From Urechis unicinctus (Eukaryota; Annelida; Polychaeta; Xenopneusta; Urechidae), in the NCBI GenBank assembly GCA_034190875.2, contig CM067357.1, positions 10,001 through 74,000 of the forward strand: 64,000 bases of DNA, read 5' to 3'. Shown here in pieces: positions 10,085 through 17,900 of the stretch. Numbering within the stretch: the stretch's first letter is position 1; each line of letters starts with the position of its first letter. The position numbers and the translations under genes are program-made. The notes under the pieces were generated by a model. That model was not told the origin of the DNA, made no database searches, and was given only the letters and a program-made list of their open reading frames with translations.

Positions 10085-10558
10085 ATGGCGACTCCATCGA
10101 CGTGGACCGTATCTTTAGATAGCGACGGTACCCATATTGCTGCGGGGATGTCACACGGCTGGGCAATAGCCGAAACCAATTAATTCACGATGATATTGGT
10201 GCATTGTATTGGAACACAGAACATTACTGAAAGTGTCCTAGGATTGAATGAGAGCAAGTATAGCACCTGAAGAAAGTCCTCAACGAAAAATCAGTGTCCA
10301 TTCAAGTGACAGTACGAAGGAAGGTGAGTCTTCTTTTGAACGAGCGTTGAATATGAACACTATAATTAACGCTACTGAATTATGGAACGATGCATTGGAT
10401 GTCTAAAGAGGAAAGGAAATGACAGTCTTTGAAGAAATGACCACGTACACAAACTGCATGAGGCTGTGATTAAGCCTTCAGCAGGTGACTTGGTCTTTCG
10501 TCAAATGGGGTTCTGCTTAATTATTATATATATTCTTCAGTACTTGTTATTGTTATGA
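10085..10558 (+). pseudogene. Decayed plus-strand gene with a C-terminal hydrophobic helix
   Basis: Three open stretches follow one another in different frames. The first is 32 codons from the ATG at 10085. The second is 52 codons from the ATG at 10248, polar and acidic, ending at 10406. The last stretch, ending at 10558, finishes in a strongly hydrophobic segment of about 17 residues (GFCLIIIYILQYLLLL). Between them the frame is interrupted by stops. A TATA box stands at the expected distance upstream. The pattern suggests one small membrane protein gene broken by frameshifts, or a spliced gene: GGTGAGT at 10323 is a fair donor. No homolog is recognised, and it could also be unrelated short frames. 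Confidence 0.3.
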
Positions 10559-10673
10559 AGACTATGACCGATTTTGAATATTGTGTTTAAGTGGCATCAG
10601 TATATGTATTAATAATAATACATAAATGTCGAATGATTACCGGACTTTATTAAACCACTTCATTACAGTACAA

Positions 10674-11087
10674 TCATTTCATATTCATTACCACTTTGTG
10701 TGGATTGTTTTCTTTAAGCATATGATATAAAAAATATAAGCAATGTGGTCCACAAGTATCAAAAGCATACTGTACACGTTTTTTATTATACCACAAATGC
10801 TTAGTACCACTCATAGCCGCTAGAGTAGGCCAGTCACTATGAAACCTACTTGGTGCATTTCCATAAGAGTCAAAGAAATAGGTCCTATTATGTTTCCTAT
10901 TGGTGTAGATAGCGATCCAATGTTCTCCTCGTGACGTCATTCGTTTTGTGTTCAGTATGACACTGAATGAAGGCGACTTCCCGCGTAGAAATATGGGTAC
11001 GAGGCTTGGGTGATGTGCTGAATATGTCCCCTTGAAAGTAGATCCAAGCACGTGACGACCTACACGGTCTAGCTGGGCGGTATTCAT
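10674..11087 (-). CDS. Adenain-like cysteine protease (Polinton/adintovirus type)
   Basis: 137 codons, apparently complete. Viral proteases of this family cleave capsid and core precursor proteins during particle maturation. Visible active-site pattern: His at residue 56 in GEHWIAI, Asp at 73 in FFDSYG, Gln at 106, and Cys at 112 in DTCGPHC. This is the His-acidic-Gln-Cys order of adenovirus-type (C5) proteases, with the usual CGxxC context. It is shorter than adenovirus protease (about 200 residues) but close to what I recall for Polinton proteases. The start is fixed by an ATGA overlap with the stop of the upstream membrane-protein frame. It is the most downstream gene of the minus-strand block. 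The frame is intact with all key residues, while several neighbours are broken, so it is either recent or still under selection. Probably an endogenous viral element. Confidence 0.85.
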   Translation of the reverse strand: MNTAQLDRVGRHVLGSTFKGTYSAHHPSLVPIFLRGKSPSFSVILNTKRMTSRGEHWIAIYTNRKHNRTYFFDSYGNAPSRFHSDWPTLAAMSGTKHLWYNKKRVQYAFDTCGPHCLYFLYHMLKENNPHKVVMNMK

Positions 11088-11372
11088 TTTTTTTTGAGTG
11101 AGGAGGCTTTGATTGACGGTTGCGGAAGTAGAACACCGACGATGGTACTCAGCATAGAAATGAATATTTCAGGATGGTTGTTCTTGGATATGTTAATAAT
11201 TGAGGCTAAAACAACACTAATAATGACCAGACCAGACAGTAGAAAATAAAATATTTCCCAACACCGCCTTCACTCTTTCGCGAGTAATTGATGTCTTTGA
11301 TTTTATGTCGGTGTTGATGCTAGCATCAATAAAAGATGTGGTCAGTGATTCCGTATTAGTCTCCGCGTCCAT
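11084..11372 (-). pseudogene. Small one-helix membrane protein, split between two frames
   Basis: Frame A starts at ATG 11372 and gives 51 codons of polar, Thr/Ser-rich sequence to a stop at 11217. A second frame, one base on, is open from 11269 to the stop at 11084. It encodes a hydrophobic segment of about 20 residues (around FLLSGLVIISVVLASII) and a short tail. The second frame has no early ATG but ends in an ATGA overlap with the protease start, as expected of a real gene end. The two pieces therefore look like one protein of about 100 residues, interrupted by a single frameshift within 11217-11269, an A/T-rich stretch. It may be a mutation, an assembly error or a programmed +1 shift. Small membrane proteins of this kind are common in Polinton-like elements; the exact counterpart is not recognised. 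Confidence 0.5.
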
Positions 11373-11533
11373 GATCCTGCTCGTTTAGATAGGGTTATAT
11401 GTTTGTAATCCTTCAAACTGGGTATATTAACAATAGAATATACAGGAGGTTTAACAGTAGGCGCTTGTTTTCTGTTAATAGACGCGCGAAAATAGGCTTT
11501 CTTCCTCTTAACTCGACGTCTTCTCCCCATCAT
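11342..11533 (-). CDS. Small Arg/Lys-rich protein, possible viral core peptide
   Basis: 63 codons, with 11 Arg and 8 Lys (about 30 percent basic), concentrated at the N-terminus (GRRRRVKRKK) and C-terminus (TRRLIRNH). Its start overlaps the stop of the 353-codon gene (ATGATG/TGA), and its end overlaps the next frame by about 31 bases, placing it firmly in the packed minus-strand block. Adenoviruses and adintoviruses carry short basic DNA-condensing core proteins (pX/mu type) that are matured by the viral protease. By size, charge and position this is a candidate counterpart, but no sequence signature proves it. A nuclear-localisation function is an alternative. Confidence 0.5.
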   Translation of the reverse strand: MMGRRRRVKRKKAYFRASINRKQAPTVKPPVYSIVNIPSLKDYKHITLSKRAGSWTRRLIRNH

Positions 11534-12591
11534 CTAATGATATTGCAGCTGGGTGATGGGTTTTTATTGAAAATCAAGACGTAGAACGGTGTGTTACCTT
11601 TCCCAAAGTGTAGAGTTTCGTCTAATGAATTCTTCAATATACATTCACATTTAAGTAGATCGTCGTTCATATTCAAACGAACATATGGTGTGCTCTTTTC
11701 CTTCCTATATTTGTCATGTATTGGCCAAATACCTAATAACTTTTGTGAATCCAAATCGGCGCTTAAGTTTAAAGGATTCTGAATGATACTGAGATAAATT
11801 TTTATAAAATGAAAGGTGTTGTGAAGATATGAAGTCAATGGCATTACACATACTTTGTCATTGTATGAACATTTCCACTCTTCAATATCAGTACCTAACC
11901 ATAAAAACAACTTATTATATTCGAAACGGTTGCTGTTTATATAACAGCTATTTCGCAGTGTTTTAAAGGTAACAGATTCATTACTTTGTGCTGTGAATGT
12001 AAATGTGAATTTTGAAAGAATTCGGTTAAATCGTATACGTACAAAATCTTTAATATTGAACTCACATTTGCGAACATACTCATCATATGTATTAGTATGA
12101 TTATACAAGTGTTCGTATATAAGTCTAGTTTTATCGATTACATACGTTGGTTTGTACAAACTATCATTCTCAACCATCTCCCATAACAATTCACACGCCC
12201 TAAGCAAATGGTCGGGGAGTAGGGAGGAAACAGTCTTTACTACATTTAGAAACAATTCTAAATGATTTACACTGAAAATTGTAGCCGACTGTTTTAAAAT
12301 ATTATTAAATTGCTGCTTAGTTATATTTACATTCATAAAATTGTTCAACGATTCAATATCATAACGTATGGTGATGTCATTAGGAATAATAATAATTTTG
12401 TTACATTTCTTCTCTAAGCTGTCGTAATTAACTTTGCTAGCAAATATAACATACAAACATTCATTGTTCAAAAGATATATGTCTGATGGCAAATTTACAA
12501 ATGTACAACTCACTTTGGTCACATCTGGTCGTTGTGTGAACAAATCCGCTATGAAACGAGATGCGTTCTGATCTTTTGTACTACGTAACAT
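11530..12591 (-). CDS. Intact 353-codon protein of unknown function in the virus-like block
   Basis: A single long frame. Its ATG shares one base with the stop codon of the minor-capsid-like gene (TAATG), and its stop overlaps the start of the basic 63-codon gene. The protein is rich in Asn, Ile, Leu and Tyr, has no evident membrane segment or signal peptide, and shows no enzyme motif I can name. Several Cys are scattered (for example the KCECIL stretch near the C-terminus) but not in a clear zinc-finger spacing. Tight coupling to capsid-type and protease genes suggests a virion or morphogenesis protein. Its reading frame is intact although flanking genes carry frameshifts. Expect only remote homologs. 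Confidence 0.65.
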   Translation of the reverse strand: MLRSTKDQNASRFIADLFTQRPDVTKVSCTFVNLPSDIYLLNNECLYVIFASKVNYDSLEKKCNKIIIIPNDITIRYDIESLNNFMNVNITKQQFNNILKQSATIFSVNHLELFLNVVKTVSSLLPDHLLRACELLWEMVENDSLYKPTYVIDKTRLIYEHLYNHTNTYDEYVRKCEFNIKDFVRIRFNRILSKFTFTFTAQSNESVTFKTLRNSCYINSNRFEYNKLFLWLGTDIEEWKCSYNDKVCVMPLTSYLHNTFHFIKIYLSIIQNPLNLSADLDSQKLLGIWPIHDKYRKEKSTPYVRLNMNDDLLKCECILKNSLDETLHFGKGNTPFYVLIFNKNPSPSCNIIR

Positions 12592-13855
12592 TATGATATT
12601 CTTTTGAAATCAAGTGTAACAATTACAGGCGCTGTACCAGACATAAATGGTATACGATTGCCTTCACTATCTAAGACTTGTATGCTAATTGACGTAATGT
12701 CGCCTTGTTTTATTCTCTTATATATAATTGACTTGGGCGAAAAGAACGAATAATCAGCGTCATTATATTCAAAAGGTATAATATCAAGCAGTTTATCATT
12801 CGCAATACCAACGAATAGGTTTTCAAGAAGATCACAGTGGACATGAAGATTATGCAGACCACTTCAATAAATCAACATGTTCTTTACTAGAAATTGTAGT
12901 ATAGAAAGTACCAAAGTCGTTAATGTCTACAAGTGTTTTGTCTTGAAGAATATCAGTATTACTTGGTGATAAGGTTGAGGTTTCTATAATAATATCACTA
13001 TTACTTGCTGCTAAGGGTGAGGTTGAGGTTGTAATTTCAAGATCAATTGTTGTTAAGTTTGTGGTTGTGGTTCTATATAAACATAAGACCGTGTCACTTG
13101 TGTAGCCGAAACCTAACAGCATTGATAACTTAGCTGACAAACAGAATACTACATGTGTAATATCATCGGTTGGCAAAGGTTTAATTATTGACACTTTCTT
13201 CAGGCTAAATGTAAAGATCTTTTGTATTGAGTTGTATTGTATGACAACAATACTACGCAATGCTTCATTGTCAAAAGTATTTAAAAATAGGTCTGGAACT
13301 TCATCTAGTGACACTATTGTTGCTGGGGCGGGTATTTCTCCGTATACTACATTATCAATGAGTAGTTTTGCTTGTGGAGCCGAATTAACATATTTACCTA
13401 TTACACATAATGTAGCATTCTGATACTGTTCTATTCGTTCAGTACTAATGTGTGATGGTATGATAAAAGGGAGAAGGGGTGATACTTCGGCTCTATCTAA
13501 AAGTGATGTCTTAAAGGCATCTGAATAATATGGCGGGAATATAATATTATCATATGTTTCGTAGATAGATAGATAGTATATTGTCATACGTATTGCGAGG
13601 AATATATTCATAGGAATTCATAGGTTTGAACAAGCTTACGCAGGTTGCGGTGGTGAAATGATGGTAGTTAACGTCTATATTTAAATACTGAAAGCCATCT
13701 ACGTCGCTTGAGAAATTACTTTGGAAGCGTATTTTGAAACTATCATTAGTATCATTTGGTACCAGCAAGAATAACACGTGACAATGAAACACTGTTGGCA
13801 GCAATGAGTCTGTGTACTTGTGTTGCTCTCTGAAAGACCTTATGTTCATAGACAA
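12591..13855 (-). pseudogene. Minor capsid (penton)-like gene with two frame breaks
   Basis: Three successive minus-strand frames make up one gene. The N-terminal part is within 13855-13550, the middle 13611-12850 (253 codons), and the C-terminal part about 12863-12591. Middle: a beta-rich region followed by LSMLLGF (residues 161-168 of that frame). C-terminal: a HVHCDLLENL stretch, then short beta-type segments ending in VIVTLDF. This order (an LGF turn, then an H/Y-V-Y/H-C-D strand, then a terminal strand) is what I recall for the Polinton/adintovirus penton-like single-jelly-roll protein, which sits at capsid vertices. Break one coincides with a TATC microsatellite at 13562-13576, break two lies near 12850-12866. 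The stop overlaps the start of the 353-codon gene by one base. Reading errors in the assembly could mimic the breaks. Confidence 0.55.
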
Positions 13856-14735
13856 TGGTGTCTGCCTTAAGATTTCTTGATAGAGTAATTACCCTGTAGA
13901 ATACAGGTTTGTAATAGTAAGGATGTGACCGTGTCTCTTTACCGCTCATGAATACATTAAAACTATTGGCTGCACTTTCTTCTGTATATCCTAGTACAGT
14001 ACACAGTATATTACAGAAATCATATATCTTAATCTCAATGTACTTCTCAGTCAAATTCACAATACGTAATATACCATCATGCTCCTCTAGTACAATATCA
14101 TTATTTGTATATGCAGTTCCAAGCATTAACAATTGTAATTCATGGAATGACGTAATCTGTCCAATATCTTTAATAGTGAAAGCATTGTCATATCGTAATG
14201 CTATTTCTCTACCATTGGAAGATTCAGTGTACATTATAATTTGTACTGTAAATGGATTGGATTCTACAATATCCAAGTCGCTAAAGTCCATTGAATCAAA
14301 AATGTACACACCTTTAATGTCCAGTCGATCATTGTACAATATTAGCGGATGTTTGTCTCGACTTAACACATTGAACATGTCTTCTGCGGCGGCTATAGAT
14401 AGTGTGGTTATATCACAGCCCTTTGTATGATCATCAACATGTATTAGTACGTTCTGTGAGTCGGAAGTAAGAGAGAAAACTTGTCTATTTTGTATTAGCA
14501 CAAGCCTATCATACATAAGAACAAAATTAGAAGTTAGACCTAACATACTTCTCAGCTCTGGAGATCGAACACGCAAGATCACGCGGTGTACTGTCGTTGT
14601 GTTGAAGTGCACACGTAACACATCGTTAACTATATGAAAGCTACTATTGATATTTCTTTTCTCCAGAATCGTATTAGTCATTTGTACAAAGTGAGCTATT
14701 GATGTAGATACAGACAGTAAATAACCTAAGTCCAT
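13752..14735 (-). CDS. 327-codon protein, possibly a second penton-like or capsid-associated protein
   Basis: Single frame from ATG 14735 to the stop at 13752. No membrane segment or catalytic motif is visible. Two short motifs, SMLGL (residues 63-67) and TVLGY (246-250), each follow a beta-type run, resembling the SMLLGF context in the neighbouring minor-capsid-like gene. The protein may hold repeated copies of that fold, or be the N-terminal part of a larger, broken capsid gene. Its 3' end overlaps the next frame by about 100 bases, much more than other junctions in the block, which also fits a frame break rather than two separate genes. Upstream, 14736-14863, an open stretch in another frame runs into the assembly gap, so the true start may be lost. 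Confidence 0.5.
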   Translation of the reverse strand: MDLGYLLSVSTSIAHFVQMTNTILEKRNINSSFHIVNDVLRVHFNTTTVHRVILRVRSPELRSMLGLTSNFVLMYDRLVLIQNRQVFSLTSDSQNVLIHVDDHTKGCDITTLSIAAAEDMFNVLSRDKHPLILYNDRLDIKGVYIFDSMDFSDLDIVESNPFTVQIIMYTESSNGREIALRYDNAFTIKDIGQITSFHELQLLMLGTAYTNNDIVLEEHDGILRIVNLTEKYIEIKIYDFCNILCTVLGYTEESAANSFNVFMSGKETRSHPYYYKPVFYRVITLSRNLKADTIVYEHKVFQRATQVHRLIAANSVSLSRVILAGTK

Positions 14736-14863
14736 ATGGAGTGGGTCTGTATTGGTTGTTTTTAACTTTTAATAGAATATCGTACATTGTCTTCAATGGA
14801 AGAAATCTATGAATATACATTTTGTTGAATGAATCATTGTAGAACTGTATGACGTTTCTGCAT

Positions 14864-14963
14864 NNNNNNNNNNNNNNNNNNNNNNNNNNNNNNNNNNNNN
14901 NNNNNNNNNNNNNNNNNNNNNNNNNNNNNNNNNNNNNNNNNNNNNNNNNNNNNNNNNNNNNNN
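14864..14963. other. Assembly gap of 100 N
   Basis: Exactly 100 unknown bases, the conventional length for a gap of unknown size. The virus-like block ends at its left edge and the 34-base array starts at its right edge, so their adjacency is an inference of the scaffolding, not read in sequence. Confidence 0.98.
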
Positions 14964-17900
14964 TTGTAGAGTCACCTACAGTGGACATTTGGCTTGTTGT
15001 AGAGTCACCTACAGGTGGGACATTTGGCTTGTTAGAGTCACCTACAGGTGGACATTTGGCTTGTTGTAGAGTCACCTACAGGTGGACATTTGGCTTGTTG
15101 TAGAGTCACCTACAGGTGGACATTGGCTTGTTGTAGAGTCACCTACAGGTGGACATTTGGCTTGTTGTAGAGTCACCTACAGGTGGACATTTGGGCTTGT
15201 TGTAGAGTCACCTACAGGTGGACATTTGGCTTGTTGTAGAGTCACCTACAGGTGGACATTTGGCTTGTTGTAGAGTCACCTACAGGTGGACATTTGGCTT
15301 GTTGTAGAGTCACCTACAGGTGGACATTTGGCTTGTTGTAGAGTCACCTACAGGTGGACATTGGCTTGTGTAGTCACCTACAGGTGGACATTTGGCTTGT
15401 TGTAGAGTCACCTACAGGTGGACATTTGGCTTGTTGTAGAGTCACCTACAGGTGGACATTTGGCTTGTTGTAGAGTCACCTACAGGTGGACATTTGGCTT
15501 GTGTAGAGTCACCTACAGGTGGACTTGGCTTGTTGTAGAGTCACCTACAGGTGGACATTTGGCTTGTGTGTAGAGTCACCTACAGGTGGACATTTGGCTT
15601 GTTGTAGAGTCACCTACAGGTGGACATTTGGCTTGTTGTAGAGAGTCAGGTACAGGTGGACATTTTTGGCTTGTTGTAGAGTCACCTACAGGTGGACATT
15701 TGGCTTGTTGAGTCAGAGTCATTTGGCTTGTTGTAGAGTGGACAGGTGGACATTGGCTTGTTGTAGAGTCACCTACAGGTGGACATTTGGCTGTTGTAGA
15801 GTCACCTACAGGTGGACATTGGCTTGTTGTAGAGTCACCTACAGGTGGACATTTGGTTGTTGTAGAGAGTCACCTACAGGTGGACATTTGGCTTGTTGTA
15901 GAGTCACCTACAGGTGGACATTTGGCTTGTTGTAGAGTCACCTACAGGTGGACATTGGCTTGTTGTAGAGTCACCTACAGGTGGACATTTGGCTTGTTGT
16001 AGAGTCACCTACAGGTGGACATTTGGCTTGTTGTAGAGTCACCTACAGGTGGACATTTGGCTTGTTGTAGAGTCACCTACAGGTGGACATTTGTCTTGTT
16101 GTAGAGTCACCTACAGGTGGATACATTGCTTGTTGTAGAGTCACCTACAGGTGGACATTTGGCTTGTTGTAGAGTCACCTACAGGTGGACATGTGGCTTG
16201 TTGTAGAGTCACCTACAGGTGGACATTTGGGCTTGTTGTAGAGTCACCTACAGGTGGACATTTGGCTTGTTGTAGAGTCACCTACAGGGACATTTGGCTT
16301 GTTGTAGAGTCACCTACAGGTGGACATTGGCTTGTTGTAGAGTCACCTACAGGTGGACATTTGGCTTGTTGTAGAGTCACCTACAGGTGGACATTTGGCT
16401 TGTTGTAGAGTCACCTACAGGTGGACATTTGGCTTGTTGTAGAGTCACCTACAGGTGGACATTTGGCTTGTTGTAGAGTCACCTACAGGTGGACATTTGG
16501 CTTGTTGTAGACATCACCTACACAGGTGGGCATTGGCTTGTGTAGAGTCACTACAGGTGGACATTGGTTGTAGAGTCACCTACAGGTGGACATTTGGCTT
16601 GTTGTAGAGTCACCTACAGGTGGACATTTGGCTTGTTGTAGAGTCACCTACAGGTGGACATTTGGCTTGTTGTAGAGTCACCTACAGGTGACATTTGCTT
16701 TGTTAGAGTCACCTACAGGTGGACATTTGGCTTGTTGTAGAGTCACCTACAGGTGGACATTTGGCTTGTTGTAGAGTCATTTACAGTGGACATACAGGTG
16801 GACATTGGCTTGTTGTAGAGTCACCTACAGGTGGACATTTGGCTTGTTGTAGAGTCACCTACAGGTGGACATTGGGCTTGTTGTAGAGTCACCTACAGGT
16901 GGACATTGGCTTGTTGTTGTAGAGTCACAGGTGGACATTTGGGTTGTAGAGGACATTTGGACTTGTTGTTGTGTAGAGTCACCTACAGGTGGACATTGGC
17001 TTGTTGTAGAGTCACCTACAGGTGGACATTTGGCTTGTTGTAGAGTCACCTACAAGTGGACATTGGCTTGTTGTAGAGTCACCTACAGGTGGACATTTGG
17101 CTTGTTGTAGAGTCACCTACAGGTGGACATTTGGCTTGTTGTAGAGTCAGGTGGACACAGGTGTTGTAGATTTGGCTTGTTGTGGACATTTGGCTTGTTG
17201 TAGAGTCACCTACAGGTGGACATTTGGCTTGTTGTAGAGTCACCTACATGTGGACACATGGCTTGTTGTAGAGTCACCTACAGGTGGACATATGGGTGGA
17301 CATTGTAGAGTCACCTACAGGTGGACATTTGGCTTGTTGTAGAGTCACCTACAGGTGGACATAGGGCTTGTTGTACATTCACCTACAGGTGGACATTTGG
17401 CTTGTTGTAGAGTCAGCTACAGGTGGACATTTGCTTGTGTAGAGTCACCTACAGGTGGACATGGCTTGTTGTTGTAGAGTCACCTACAGGTGGACATTGG
17501 GCTTGTTGTAGAGTCACCTACAGGTGGACATTTGGCTTGTTGTAGAGTCACCTACAGGTGGACATTTGGCTTGTTGTAGAGTCACCTACAGTGGACATTG
17601 GGCTTGTTGTAGAGTCACCTACAGGTGGACATTTGGCTTGTTGTAGAGTCACCTACAGGTGGACATTGGCTGTTGTAGAGTCACCTACAGGTGACATTGG
17701 CTTGTTGTAGAGTCACCTACAGGTGGACATTTGGCTTGTTGTAGAGTCACCTACAGGTGGACATTTGGCTTTGTAGAGAGTCACCTACAGGTGGACATTT
17801 GGCTTGTTGTAGAGTCACCTACAGGTGGACATTTGGCTTGTTGTAGAGTCACAGGTGGACATTTGGCTTGTTGTAGAGTCACCTACAGGTGGACATTGGC

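Noticed and set aside
14793-15103. Frames running across the run of N
   Set aside because: They include unknown bases; nothing can be inferred across the gap.
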